Shown here one piece after another: positions 28,663 through 37,356 of a stretch of DNA of 64,000 nucleotides. The notes below the pieces were generated by a model that was not told the origin of the DNA, did no database searches, and was given only the letters and a program-made list of their open reading frames with translations. The stretch spans positions 5,828,001-5,892,000 of the forward strand of contig NZ_CP059693.1 of assembly GCF_028657945.1 (NCBI RefSeq). Direction: 5' to 3'. The stretch's first letter is position 1; each line of letters starts with the position of its first letter. The translations under genes and the position numbers were made by a program. The stretch comes from Thalassomonas haliotis. GTDB taxonomy: Bacteria > Pseudomonadota > Gammaproteobacteria > Enterobacterales > Alteromonadaceae.

Positions 28663-28881
28663 TTTCCTTTCCTGTTAACAGCCTAAAGAGCCAATAAACC
28701 CGCTTACCGGCACCGGTCAGTATCATAGCACTTTCGCGGCAGTTTTATTTTGATCCAAAGCCGGGTTATTGACGCTAAAAGCGAAGACAACAAATCACAC
28801 GAATTTAAAACGTTAAAACAGAAAGTTACAAAATATATATCAAAAAAATCTGTGAAAGATCCAAATAAAATTTTACAAACC

Positions 28882-28893
28882 GACCGCGCGGTC
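28882..28893. promoter_or_regulatory. Palindromic operator of the TetR gene
   Basis: The perfect palindrome GACCGCGCGGTC, with near-symmetric flanks (ACC on the left, TGT on the right), lies 33 bp before the TetR start. TetR regulators commonly bind such sites over their own promoters, so autoregulation is inferred. Confidence 0.65.
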
Positions 28894-28926
28894 TGTAGAA
28901 TACTGCCATAATGATTAGAGGTGTCT

Positions 28927-29511
28927 ATGCGAAACCCAGAAACAACCCGGCAAAAAATTCTTGAGATCAGTGCTGAAGAAATTCATCAGCACGGTTATAC
29001 CGGCGCCAGTTTATCGGTGATATTAAACCGGAGTGAAATTTCTAAAGGTGCCTTATACCACCACTTTGCCAATAAACAGGCATTAGGTTATGCGGTGCTG
29101 GAAGAGGTTTTTACCCCTATGTTTATCGAAAGCTGGCAGCAGGCTCTGCAAAGTGGCGACCCTATAGCGGGTATGTGCCGTTTGCTCGCGGAGATGGCAG
29201 AAAATGCCGACAGCGACGACTTATCCTGTGGCTGCCCGATGAACAATCTTTCTCAGGAAATGGCCGCCATAGATGAGGGTTTCAGGTTAAGGGTTTTTGC
29301 CATGTACCAGCAATTGAATCACTTGATTGTCGCGGCCCTGGCAAAGATCAAAAGACAATTGCAACCGGATCTGGAACTGGAGCAGGTAGCCTATTTTATT
29401 ATTGCCAGCATCCAGGGCGCCGCCAGCCTGGCCAAAAGTTCGAGATGTTGCCAGCTATTCGGCAACTTGTTGAACGAATTACAAAACTACATCAGGGGAT
29501 TACGCGTGTAA
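28927..29511 (+). CDS. TetR/AcrR-family transcriptional regulator
   Basis: A 194-residue repressor-type protein. The N-terminal helix-turn-helix reads ILEISAEEIHQHGYTGASLS and KGALYHHFANKQALGYAV. The C-terminal ligand domain carries two Cys in SCGCPMNNLSQEMAAIDEG, a pattern seen in several redox- or electrophile-sensing TetR proteins, so Cys-based sensing is possible. A GTG two codons earlier (28921) is an alternative start, but TTAGAGG is correctly spaced for the ATG at 28927. No neighbouring target gene is obvious; the MlaC-like gene follows 126 bp downstream. Confidence 0.9.
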   Translation: MRNPETTRQKILEISAEEIHQHGYTGASLSVILNRSEISKGALYHHFANKQALGYAVLEEVFTPMFIESWQQALQSGDPIAGMCRLLAEMAENADSDDLSCGCPMNNLSQEMAAIDEGFRLRVFAMYQQLNHLIVAALAKIKRQLQPDLELEQVAYFIIASIQGAASLAKSSRCCQLFGNLLNELQNYIRGLRV

Positions 29512-29637
29512 TCTGCTGTAAGCATAAAAACGGACCGTTTCCGTTTAAGATAGCTGAATGATTAGCCGCTGTGAATTGCTGACCCCATTTAGCGAAAATT
29601 TAATTGACCGTGTCTTCATACTAAACAAGGAACATAA

Positions 29638-30234
29638 ATGAAAACTTTAGCCCGACAACTTTTCCTAGCCTTTATGGTACTCGTAAGCTTTAGCAGTTTT
29701 GCCGCCAGCGAAAGTGCTTATCAGGTGGTGAGTCAGGCCGGAGATAAATTATTTTCCAGGATCAAAGCCGAGCAGGCACAAATTAAAACCGACGACGAGC
29801 TGCTTGAAACCATAGTCGAGCAGGAGCTGATGCCCTATATCGATTATCAGTATGCCGCCTATAAAATCCTCGGTAAACACCTGCGTAAAACCAGCAAGGC
29901 ACAACGCAAAGAGTTTGTCTCCGCCATGCGCCATTACCTGGTGAGAACCTATGCCGGTGCCTTAAAACAATATAAGCAGCAGAAAGTGACCTTTCACCCG
30001 CCGGTGAAAACCAGCGGTAAAATCGTCGCGGTAACCGCGGTTATTTCCGATGCCAACCGCCCGGATATCAATATTGACTTTAAAATGCGCTTAAACAAGA
30101 AAAAGCAGGTATGGAAAGCTTTTGATATGGTGGTTGAGGGCATCAGCTTGCTTAGTACCAAGCAGGCAGAAATCGCCAAGAAAATCCGGGAGCAAGGCAT
30201 AGATAAAACCACGGCGCAACTGGCAGCAGCCTAA
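29638..30234 (+). CDS. MlaC-like periplasmic phospholipid-binding protein
   Basis: A 198-residue secreted protein with signal peptide (LFLAFMVLVSFSSFAAS). The Ttg2D/MlaC domain shows IVEQELMPYIDYQYAAYKIL and RKEFVSAMRHYLVRTYAGAL, as in the MlaC family that shuttles phospholipids between membranes. It is not in an mla operon here: no ATPase, permease or MCE gene is adjacent. It may be a second, stand-alone copy. The lipid role is from the family. Confidence 0.88.
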   Translation: MKTLARQLFLAFMVLVSFSSFAASESAYQVVSQAGDKLFSRIKAEQAQIKTDDELLETIVEQELMPYIDYQYAAYKILGKHLRKTSKAQRKEFVSAMRHYLVRTYAGALKQYKQQKVTFHPPVKTSGKIVAVTAVISDANRPDINIDFKMRLNKKKQVWKAFDMVVEGISLLSTKQAEIAKKIREQGIDKTTAQLAAA

Positions 30235-30248
30235 TTAAAACTTAATGA

Positions 30249-30325
30249 GCTGAATATGCTCTGCACAAGAGCATATTCAGCGCCTGGATCAAAAAAGGTA
30301 TTCATCCGCTGTGAATACCTTTTTT
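30249..30325 (+). terminator. Tandem hairpin terminators after the MlaC-like gene
   Basis: Hairpin one is a 13-bp perfect stem, GCTGAATATGCTC/GAGCATATTCAGC (30249-30281). Hairpin two, AAAAAAGGTATTCA/TGAATACCTTTTTT (30291-30325), ends in a T run and can work in both directions. Confidence 0.88.
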
Positions 30326-30408
30326 GTGGTTTAGTGTTTATCTGGCTATCGGATTAAGGGCAAGCGCAAAGATCAAACCAGGGGGATAAGCTGAAAAATT
30401 CGGCAAAC

Positions 30409-30666
30409 TTAGTTTTGCCAGGCACCTTTTGCCGCACTCGCTAATTCATGATCGGCAATAATGCGATCGCCGACTTTATTTAATACATCGACATCACCGT
30501 CGCAGACGGCAATAATGGACTTTCCTTCCCGAAACTCATCGGAAATAATCACCCTGCCGGAGTCACTTTGCGGAAACTCATGTACTTTATGTAATAACTC
30601 CAAAGACAGGTCGCTATAATAAATCACAGTAACCTTACGTTGTGACGCTTGACTCATACTTTTCAT
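30409..30666 (-). CDS. DUF2375 / TIGR02922-type small protein
   Basis: 85 residues. The core VTVIYYSDLSLELLHKVHEF, SGRVIISDEF and GKSIIAVCDGDVDVLNKVGD is what I recall for DUF2375 (TIGR02922), a small family of unknown function in Colwellia and Shewanella. No signal peptide or membrane segment; probably cytosolic. An internal ATG three codons later (MSQASQ) could be the true start. It is alone on the minus strand. Confidence 0.75.
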   Translation of the reverse strand: MKSMSQASQRKVTVIYYSDLSLELLHKVHEFPQSDSGRVIISDEFREGKSIIAVCDGDVDVLNKVGDRIIADHELASAAKGAWQN

Positions 30667-30829
30667 TTACTCTTTGATCTTGTTTAGGAAAACCGGACCA
30701 GGTCACAAGACCTTAACTGGCGGGCTTAATTCTGGTTACTTTATAACCAAAAAACACCGAGAAGTAAAGAAGTACCGGCCTTTCCCCGATAAAAGGCCCA
30801 AGCGATAACGCCACTTTTTAAGCAAAAAT

Positions 30830-31972
30830 TTAACCTGAGTACACTTGCCGGCCCCGAATCCAGGTGCCCGCAACAAGCAAATTTTTGTCCAGCAGTACCA
30901 GGTTGGCATCAGCTCCCGGCTTAATCAAACCGAGCTGGGATTTTCCGATATAATCGGCAGGATAACGGCTGGCCATGGCAATTGCTTCTTCAAGCGTAAC
31001 CCCTAGCAAATAATGCGCATTACGGACCGCTGCCGCCATATCTAATACCGAGCCCGCCAACTCTCCGGTACTTGATGTTAACTTGCCCTGATTTAAAGTG
31101 ACTTTACGGTCAAAAAAAGCAAACGCCGTTTGCTGCGTGCCCACCGGCGACATCGCATCTGTGACCAGGAAAACCTTACCTTTAGGCTTGGTTTTTAACG
31201 CCAATTGGCAACTGACTTTATCGACATGGAAACCGTCAACAATTAAACCGCAACTGGCGTTATCGTTAACCAGGGCGCAGCCGACCATGCCGGGTTCACG
31301 CCCCTGCAAGGGAGACATGGCATTAAATAAATGGGTGAAACCGTCGGCGCCGGCATCAAGCGCCTGCTGCGCCTGTCGGTAGCCGGCATTGCTATGACCG
31401 AGACAAACCTTAACCCCGAGCTGCACCAGGCGGCGAATATCCTCTGTTGATACGCTTTCCGGCGCCAGGGTGAGCATGATCTGGCCGAGATCTTTGCGGG
31501 TATACAGTTGCCATTCCTGCTCAGAAATCTTCCGGATAAATTCTCCGCTATGGGCGCCTTTTTTCTCTTCGGATAAATGAGGACCTTCAAAGTGTATACC
31601 GATAATCCCCGGGACTTTTTCTCGCACTGCCTGTGCCACGGCATCAGCAGCAGCCTGCATAATATCGAACTTATCGGTAATTAAGGTGGCGAGCATGGCC
31701 GTGGTGCCAAAACGGGCGTGGGCAGATGCCATGGTTGTTAAGGTCGCCAGCTCCGGCTGGTTATTAAAAAGCACGCCGCCGCCGCCATTAACCTGTAAAT
31801 CAACAAATCCCGGCACCAGCAGGCCGTCGGCAAAGGCATCGGCAGAAGCCGTCTCCCCGTCAATGGCCACTATTTTCCCCTCGTCCAGGGTCAGAACACG
31901 ATTTTCATGATAGCGAAAGCCGTCAAACACCTGCCGGGCATGTAAACGGAAACCTTTTAACTGGGCATGCAT
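30830..31972 (-). CDS. nagA: N-acetylglucosamine-6-phosphate deacetylase
   Basis: A 380-residue amidohydrolase making GlcN-6-P and acetate from GlcNAc-6-P. Signs: VPGFVDLQVNGGGG, HFEGPHLSEEKKGAH (metal Glu), VCLGHSNAGY and THLFNAMSPL (metal His), and the catalytic Asp in VTDAMSPVG. The frame is open 36 codons further upstream, but AAGGA seven bases before the ATG at 31972 and the family start favour MHAQLKGFRL. It follows nagK by 49 bp, so both serve chitin-sugar catabolism. No nagB deaminase is nearby. Confidence 0.95.
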   Translation of the reverse strand: MHAQLKGFRLHARQVFDGFRYHENRVLTLDEGKIVAIDGETASADAFADGLLVPGFVDLQVNGGGGVLFNNQPELATLTTMASAHARFGTTAMLATLITDKFDIMQAAADAVAQAVREKVPGIIGIHFEGPHLSEEKKGAHSGEFIRKISEQEWQLYTRKDLGQIMLTLAPESVSTEDIRRLVQLGVKVCLGHSNAGYRQAQQALDAGADGFTHLFNAMSPLQGREPGMVGCALVNDNASCGLIVDGFHVDKVSCQLALKTKPKGKVFLVTDAMSPVGTQQTAFAFFDRKVTLNQGKLTSSTGELAGSVLDMAAAVRNAHYLLGVTLEEAIAMASRYPADYIGKSQLGLIKPGADANLVLLDKNLLVAGTWIRGRQVYSG

Positions 31973-32021
31973 GTCAACATCCTTTTTGCCGCCTTTGGCT
32001 GCTAGAAAAGTAACGCAAAAA

Positions 32022-32930
32022 TTAAGCCGAAGCAACCTGTTGTCGGGCATCCTGCTGCTGTGCATATAATACCGCGCCAATTTCCGCCGGCCACACCGGC
32101 GAGGTCAGCATTTTCTGGACATCTGGTGCCAGCCAGGGCACCAGGCGAACCGCCAGTCCGCCCACCAGGGATAATCTCGGGGCTTTATCCTGCCACAACT
32201 TTCTTGCTAAATGATCAAGGTAACCGGCGCCTTCTTTCACTATGCCAAGGGCTATGTCATCCCCCTGCTCCGCCGCATCGAACACCAGGTTGGCCAGCCG
32301 GGCATAAAAAGTCGCCGGCTTGCCAACCACAAGTTCCACCAGGGCTATGGTGTCCTTACACCCTAGAGTATCCAGCACCTGCTGGTTTAAACAACTGGCG
32401 ATAGCTAAGCCGTCAAGGGACTGTAAGACTTTCGTCACCAGCTGCAGGCCGAACCAGGAACCGCTGGCAATATCTCCCTGGGGAAAACCGTGCCCCCCCA
32501 GCATCAGGGACTGGCCGTCGACACTGGAAAAACCGCATGAGCCGGTTCCCGTGACAATCACAGCGCCATCCGCCCCGTCATGGGCCCCTAAGCAGGCAAT
32601 CAGCAGATCATTGGTCAGGTACATTTGCTGAAACGGGTTTTGCCAATGTAACATTTGCTCAAGCAAACCGGGCAAATTCATACCCGCCAGCCCGGCGCCT
32701 GTGATCAGGCGTTGCAACGGATAATCCGCCATGCCGGCATCTGCCAGCGCCAGCCGGGCAGAGTCAACAATGGAAGTCGTGGCCTGTTCAAAACCGTGAA
32801 GCGGGTTCGCCGGTCCCGACAGCCCCTGGCCCAATATTTTCAGGTCAGCCGACATCAGCACGGCTTTGCACTTACTGCCCCCACCGTCGATGCCTAAATA
32901 CAGTTGCTGATCATCTTTGATAGCAGACAT
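32022..32930 (-). CDS. nagK: N-acetylglucosamine kinase, BadF/BcrA ATPase fold
   Basis: A 302-residue cytosolic kinase that phosphorylates free GlcNAc to GlcNAc-6-P, the substrate of the next gene. ASKHA-fold motifs: phosphate-1 LGIDGGGSKCKAVL, phosphate-2 AVIVTGTGSCGFSS and adenosine LSLVGGLAVRLVP. This is the eukaryote-like kinase of marine gammaproteobacterial chitin pathways rather than a ROK kinase. It heads a nagK-nagA operon with a palindrome upstream. Assignment from family plus context. Confidence 0.88.
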   Translation of the reverse strand: MSAIKDDQQLYLGIDGGGSKCKAVLMSADLKILGQGLSGPANPLHGFEQATTSIVDSARLALADAGMADYPLQRLITGAGLAGMNLPGLLEQMLHWQNPFQQMYLTNDLLIACLGAHDGADGAVIVTGTGSCGFSSVDGQSLMLGGHGFPQGDIASGSWFGLQLVTKVLQSLDGLAIASCLNQQVLDTLGCKDTIALVELVVGKPATFYARLANLVFDAAEQGDDIALGIVKEGAGYLDHLARKLWQDKAPRLSLVGGLAVRLVPWLAPDVQKMLTSPVWPAEIGAVLYAQQQDARQQVASA

Positions 32931-32995
32931 CCTCTCTCCACAGTAGAAAATTCATGAGAAAATCAGCGAAAAAAACCGATAATAATCGATTAAGG

Positions 32996-33005
32996 AAAGC
33001 GCTTT
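32996..33005. promoter_or_regulatory. Candidate LacI-type operator upstream of nagK-nagA
   Basis: The palindrome AAAGCGCTTT with a central CpG lies 66 bp upstream of the nagK start. The wider GGAAAGCGCTTTGA resembles LacI-family sites. In Alteromonadales, chitin genes are known to be controlled by the LacI-type NagR, but this site is not its usual motif, so the regulator is unknown. Confidence 0.4.
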
Positions 33006-33024
33006 GATTTTTGTTCTTTATATC

Positions 33025-33340
33025 ATATACCCAAGCCACTTGGAAATGCCGGTTCAGGGCTAAACCGGGACATCAGAGCAAGGCGCAATACGCCTATAAT
33101 GCGTGACTCCCTATAAAGGGTTGCACAGGTTTTTCGTTCCGGACAAAACCTGAGGACATACTCCATGTATGCAACGCAGCACTGGTGTTCGAGCTTAGCT
33201 CCCTTCGGGCAAGGCGGCAAACGGCCACCTCCTGCGTTATTAAATCTTCAAATAGAATAACTATTCGTAAAATTTAATGCTCTGGATACAGCCGCTTATC
33301 GGCTTGCTCAATCCTGCATTTCCAGGTGGCTTGGCTATAT
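33025..33340. repeat. MITE-like element with 25-bp imperfect terminal inverted repeats
   Basis: The left end (33025-33049, ATATACCCAAGCCACTTGG then AAATGC) and right end (33316-33340, GCATTTCCAGGTGGCTTGG then CTATAT) are inverted copies, 18 of 19 bases matching in the core. The 316-bp interior has no transposase; its minus-strand open frame (33023-33220) has no recognisable domain. It fills the gap between nagK and pgi. Mobilisation by a transposase elsewhere is inferred. Confidence 0.75.
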
Positions 33341-33430
33341 AAGATGCAGTAGTGTACTGGTTGAAAATAATTAAACGAGAAAAATTTGCTAAATTTTGAC
33401 AATTTTTACGGATATAGTACGGTTTAAGAT

Positions 33431-33462
33431 AAAAAAAAGCGCGTAATCTGCTGTTACACGCT
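33431..33462 (-). terminator. Terminator of pgi
   Basis: On the minus strand AAAGCGTGTAA pairs with TTACGCGCTTT (one mismatch) around a 7-nt loop and is followed by eight T residues, about 35 bases after the pgi stop. Confidence 0.85.
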
Positions 33463-33497
33463 TTCCGGTCTCAGGTTATTCAACCTCTGTTTAGCAA

Positions 33498-35141
33498 TTA
33501 CTGGCTGGCTTCTTTATAAAAACGCAACAGGTTTTCGGTAGAGCAGTCATGGCCGGGATCTATGGTATTGCTCTCCAGCTCATGCTGGATTTTCGCCGCC
33601 AGCCCTTTACCCAATTCCACCCCCCATTGGTCAAACGAACAAATCTGCAAAACAATCCCCTGTACAAAGATTTTATGTTCGTAAAGGGCGATTAAACTGC
33701 CCAAAGTTGTCGGGTCGATACGTTTTAACAGCAAGGTATTGGTGGGACGGTTGCCTTTATGCACTTTATGGGGAGCAACGGTATCGATATAGGCATCGGT
33801 TCTGCCTTTAGCTTTCAGGTCCGCCCTGACCTGGGCTTCATCAACACCTGTCATCAACGCCTGGGTTTGGGCAAAGAAGTTTGACATCAGGGTTTCATGA
33901 TGGCCTTTTACCGGGGTGACACTGGCCACAGAGCCGATAAAGTCGGCGGGTACCACGTTATTGCTTTGATGCAGATACTGATAGAAAGCATGCTGGCCGT
34001 TAATGCCCAGCTCTCCCCAGATAGAAGGCACAGTGGCATAATCCACTTCGTCCCCGTCCCAGGTCACCGACTTGCCGTTACTTTCCATTTCCGCCTGCTG
34101 CAGATAAGCAGATAACATATGCAGGGTTTGATCATAAGGCAGAATCGCCTGGGATCTTGCGCCCAGGAAAGTGGTATTCCAGACACTGAGCAGGGCCATG
34201 ATCACCGGCATATTCTCGGCCAGTGGCGCAGAAAGAAAATGCTGGTCCATTTCATGGGCACCGTCAAGCAAAGCACGGAACTGATCAAAGCCGAGATCCA
34301 GGGCAATCGGCAAACCTATCGCCGACCACAGGGAAAAACGTCCGCCAACCCAGTCCCACATATCGAATATATTCTCGGCCTGTATGCCAAAGCTCATGGC
34401 ATTTTCTTTATTGGCGGTTACGGCAACAAAATGTTTTGCCACCGACTTTTCGTCAAAAGAAGATGACGTCAGCCAGTTGATGGCGGTACGGGCATTGGTC
34501 ATGGTTTCCGTGGTGGTAAAGGTTTTTGAGGAAACGATAAACAAGACTTTTTCCGGGTCCAGCGGACGCAGAATTTCAACAATTTGTGCGCCGTCGACAT
34601 TAGAGACATAATGGACGTTAACACTGTTATCGCTGTAATGCTTTAATGCCTCGGTCACCATTTGCGGGCCGAGGTTAGAGCCGCCGACACCGATATTAAC
34701 GATATCGGTAATACGCTTGCCCGAATAACCCAGCCAGTGCCCCTGGCGTACCCTATTCACAAAGGCTTCCATTTTTGCCAGCTGTTGCTGGACATGGTCG
34801 GTCACGTTTTCACCGTCCACCACTAAAGGCTCATCGCTGTGGCGTCTTAGCGCCGTGTGCAATACCGCCCTGTGTTCGGTTTTATTGATTTTTTCGCCGC
34901 TGAACATTTTTTCACGCCATTGGGTAACTTGGGTTTCTTCGGCGAGTTTCAGCAGGGTTGCCATGGTTTCGTCATCGATCAGGTTTTTCGAATAATCCAA
35001 TAACAACCTAGGCAACTCAATAGAGAATTTATCAAAACGTTTACTGTCTTCAGCAAACAAGGTATTCATGTGCTGGGACTTTTTATCTTGAGCAAGCTGG
35101 TTAAGTTTCTTCCAGCTGGCTAATGTTTGGCGAGCTAACAT
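33498..35141 (-). CDS. pgi: Glucose-6-phosphate isomerase
   Basis: A 547-residue cytosolic enzyme interconverting glucose-6-P and fructose-6-P. Signature motifs: NIGVGGSNLGPQMV, VSSKTFTTTET (phosphate loop), DWVGGRFSLWSAIGLPIAL, GQHAFYQYLHQ with catalytic residues, and the C-terminal FDQWGVELGKGLA. A TTG two codons earlier is possible, but AGGA correctly precedes the ATG at 35141. Monocistronic, with its own terminator and a palindrome upstream. Confidence 0.97.
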   Translation of the reverse strand: MLARQTLASWKKLNQLAQDKKSQHMNTLFAEDSKRFDKFSIELPRLLLDYSKNLIDDETMATLLKLAEETQVTQWREKMFSGEKINKTEHRAVLHTALRRHSDEPLVVDGENVTDHVQQQLAKMEAFVNRVRQGHWLGYSGKRITDIVNIGVGGSNLGPQMVTEALKHYSDNSVNVHYVSNVDGAQIVEILRPLDPEKVLFIVSSKTFTTTETMTNARTAINWLTSSSFDEKSVAKHFVAVTANKENAMSFGIQAENIFDMWDWVGGRFSLWSAIGLPIALDLGFDQFRALLDGAHEMDQHFLSAPLAENMPVIMALLSVWNTTFLGARSQAILPYDQTLHMLSAYLQQAEMESNGKSVTWDGDEVDYATVPSIWGELGINGQHAFYQYLHQSNNVVPADFIGSVASVTPVKGHHETLMSNFFAQTQALMTGVDEAQVRADLKAKGRTDAYIDTVAPHKVHKGNRPTNTLLLKRIDPTTLGSLIALYEHKIFVQGIVLQICSFDQWGVELGKGLAAKIQHELESNTIDPGHDCSTENLLRFYKEASQ

Positions 35142-35237
35142 ATTCAATCCTATAGTGCTTTAAGCTGATATTTGATCATGCTGCTTATCTGACAAAGGCA
35201 AACGGCAAATAAACAGGAATGACAAAACGACATTTCC

Positions 35238-35251
35238 TGACACAAGTGTCA
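35238..35251. promoter_or_regulatory. Candidate operator upstream of pgi
   Basis: The inverted repeat TGACACAAGTGTCA (arms TGACAC/GTGTCA, 2-nt centre) lies 97 bp upstream of the pgi start codon. It is the only clear structure in the 322-bp gap between pgi and the TetR gene. Which regulator binds, if any, is unknown. Confidence 0.35.
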
Positions 35252-35463
35252 AGATTTTAATGATATCACAAGTTTTCCGGGTTCTTGAATCTTTATCTGT
35301 TATTAATTATCCGATAAGAATCGCAATACCTCCAGCCATATCTTAAGCGCTAACGGGCAGAGATTTCCCGATACTGATGCCGGAAACGGCGGGAATCTCT
35401 CCGGGGAGAAGAGCGGCTGACGATAACGGCGTCTGAAAGCTGTCAGGGAAAGGTTTGCAGAAA

Positions 35464-36093
35464 TTATTGCGGCGCATAGGCCCGGATAAACATGGCCACG
35501 CTGGAGCAGATATAATCGTCAATTTCTTCCCGCGTCAGCTGTTTACTGGTATTAAACTCAATTCTTAACCAGGCTTCGCCTTTGAGCATAGTTAAGAACT
35601 GCACCGCGGCATGATGCGGGTTGCTTATGGACAAGGCCTTTTTTTCATCCAGCAGCGCCATCAGCTTGGCGACTTCCGTGGTTAAACGCTCCGGTCCCGC
35701 ATGATAGAACAATTCAGATAGCTGGGGATAACTCTTGGATTCATAGGCGCATATTTTATGCACCGCCAGGGTTTCCTTGGCAATCAGCATGGAAAAAAAA
35801 CGTTGCGCGACCGCCAGCAAGGTAACATTAACGTCCGAAAAATCTTCCAGGGAGAAATCCAGCATACGGTAAGAATCACATTTTTGCTCGATTGCCGCGG
35901 CAAACAAATCATCTTTACTGCCGAAATGGCTATACACCGTTTGCTTGGAAACATCCGCCTGCCTGGCAATCAAATCCATGCTGGTGGTGGCATAACCTTT
36001 GTCGGTAAACAGCTCAGTGGCGGCATCCAATATCTGTTTGCGCTTGGCTTCATTCTTACTGCGATTTTTTTGCATCTGTAATCCCGTCGACAT
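35464..36093 (-). CDS. TetR/AcrR-family repressor of the adjacent RND pump
   Basis: 209 residues. The helix-turn-helix region is ILDAATELFTDKGYATTSMD and VSKQTVYSHFGSKDDLFAAA (about 20-65), with a helical ligand-binding domain beyond. It is divergent from an RND efflux operon, with two palindromes between, which is the AcrR/NalC arrangement: the protein probably represses the pump and itself until a substrate binds. I prefer the ATG at 36093 (MSTGLQMQ); a GTG two codons upstream and an ATG at 36075 are alternatives. Confidence 0.92.
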   Translation of the reverse strand: MSTGLQMQKNRSKNEAKRKQILDAATELFTDKGYATTSMDLIARQADVSKQTVYSHFGSKDDLFAAAIEQKCDSYRMLDFSLEDFSDVNVTLLAVAQRFFSMLIAKETLAVHKICAYESKSYPQLSELFYHAGPERLTTEVAKLMALLDEKKALSISNPHHAAVQFLTMLKGEAWLRIEFNTSKQLTREEIDDYICSSVAMFIRAYAPQ

Positions 36094-36119
36094 ATTCACT
36101 GGCTATTCTATCAAAAGAA

Positions 36120-36164
36120 GCTAGACAGTCTAGCAAGTTAAAACTAGACTATACAGTCTAGTTT
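36120..36164. promoter_or_regulatory. Two palindromic operators between the TetR gene and the RND operon
   Basis: Site one is GCTAGACAGTCTAGC at 36120-36134, perfect arms of 7 around one base. Site two has arms AAACTAGACT and AGTCTAGTTT around ATAC at 36141-36164, perfect over 10 bp. Both share the half-site CTAGAC(T). They overlap where divergent promoters must lie, so they are the likely TetR binding sites. Confidence 0.8.
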
Positions 36165-36189
36165 GATTTAATGATACACAAGGTTAGCC

Positions 36190-37356
36190 ATGTTTTCCCT
36201 GAACAATACAAGGTACTCCCGCGGACTGCTTTTTTCCTTAGTTAATCTGCTGCTTTTATTTACCCTGTCCGGCTGCAAGGATGCCGGACAAGAAAGCTCA
36301 GAGACCACCATCCACAGTGCCCGAATGTTAACCATCAGCCCCGAAGCCGGTTATCCGCTAGCGCGCGAATACATCGGCGAGCTTACCACCAAGCAACACA
36401 CAGATCTCGGTTTTGAGTTCAGCGGCAAGATCAACAGCATAACGTTTGACAGCGGCGACGAAGTCCGCCGCGGCGACCTCCTGGCAAGCCAGGATACCGA
36501 GCTGTTGACGATCAAACACGCCGAACTTGCAGCGAAAATCCAGCAAAACAAGGCGCAAATCACTTTAAACCAGGCAAACTTAAAACGCATCAAGTCGTTA
36601 ATCAATAACGGTTATACCTCGGAGCAAAGCCTGGATGAACTCAATGCCGAATACCAGGTATTGCAGGCGGGCCTGCAGGGATTAAATGCAAGCTTGAAAA
36701 CCATAGAATACCAGATAGAAAAGGCCCGGCTGCTCGCCCCGTTTGACGCCACTATCGGCGAGCGCTTTTTATCCCAGGGACAGGTGCTTAACGCCGGTCA
36801 AGTAGCCTTTCGCCTGATCGCCCAAAACAACAATGAAATCTCCGTCGGCGTGCCCGCCAAACTGGCGGCCAGACTCAGGCTCGGCGACAAATTCAGCGTA
36901 GCAATCAATGATAATTTGTCAGATGCCACATTAGTCGCCATCGGCAAGCAGGTGGATAAAACCAACCGCACGGTACAACTAAGGTTATTGCCCCAGGAAA
37001 ATACCTCAGGATTTAACGGCCAGCTGGTACGGGTTAATATCAGGCAAGAGATCAATAAAAGCGGCTACTGGCTGCCGCTAAGCGCCATCACCGACGGGGT
37101 GCGCGGCCAGTGGAATGTTTACCTGGCGCAGCAGATCGGCGGCGGCCAATATCAAATCAAGGCGGCAACGGTTGCTGTCCTCCATACCACGGAAAATGAC
37201 GCCTTTGTCAGCGGCCTGGAAGCAAACCAGCACCTGGTGATTGCCGAAGGCCTGCACAGATATGTCCCGGGGCAGATCATCAGCAAACACCGGCCGGGAC
37301 TGGCGGTTAAAGCCAGCGGTCAGCAAAGCAAGCAAGCACAGGCCGGTCGCTTATGA
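36190..37356 (+). CDS. RND efflux periplasmic adaptor lipoprotein
   Basis: A 388-residue membrane-fusion protein. The lipobox LSGCK (Cys about 29) lipidates it to the inner membrane. The HlyD/AcrA core has a split lipoyl domain (LGFEFSGKINSITFDSGDEV; ARLLAPFDATIGERFLSQGQ) flanking a coiled hairpin (about 105-180), then beta-barrel and membrane-proximal parts. It overlaps the permease start by four bases (ATGA), so the two are made together. No outer-membrane factor gene is linked; the pump presumably uses a TolC encoded elsewhere. Confidence 0.92.
   Translation: MFSLNNTRYSRGLLFSLVNLLLLFTLSGCKDAGQESSETTIHSARMLTISPEAGYPLAREYIGELTTKQHTDLGFEFSGKINSITFDSGDEVRRGDLLASQDTELLTIKHAELAAKIQQNKAQITLNQANLKRIKSLINNGYTSEQSLDELNAEYQVLQAGLQGLNASLKTIEYQIEKARLLAPFDATIGERFLSQGQVLNAGQVAFRLIAQNNNEISVGVPAKLAARLRLGDKFSVAINDNLSDATLVAIGKQVDKTNRTVQLRLLPQENTSGFNGQLVRVNIRQEINKSGYWLPLSAITDGVRGQWNVYLAQQIGGGQYQIKAATVAVLHTTENDAFVSGLEANQHLVIAEGLHRYVPGQIISKHRPGLAVKASGQQSKQAQAGRL

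Noticed and set aside
33023-33220. 65-codon minus-strand frame inside the MITE-like element
   Set aside because: It is part of a repeated element with inverted ends, has no domain, and such frames are common artefacts in these elements.
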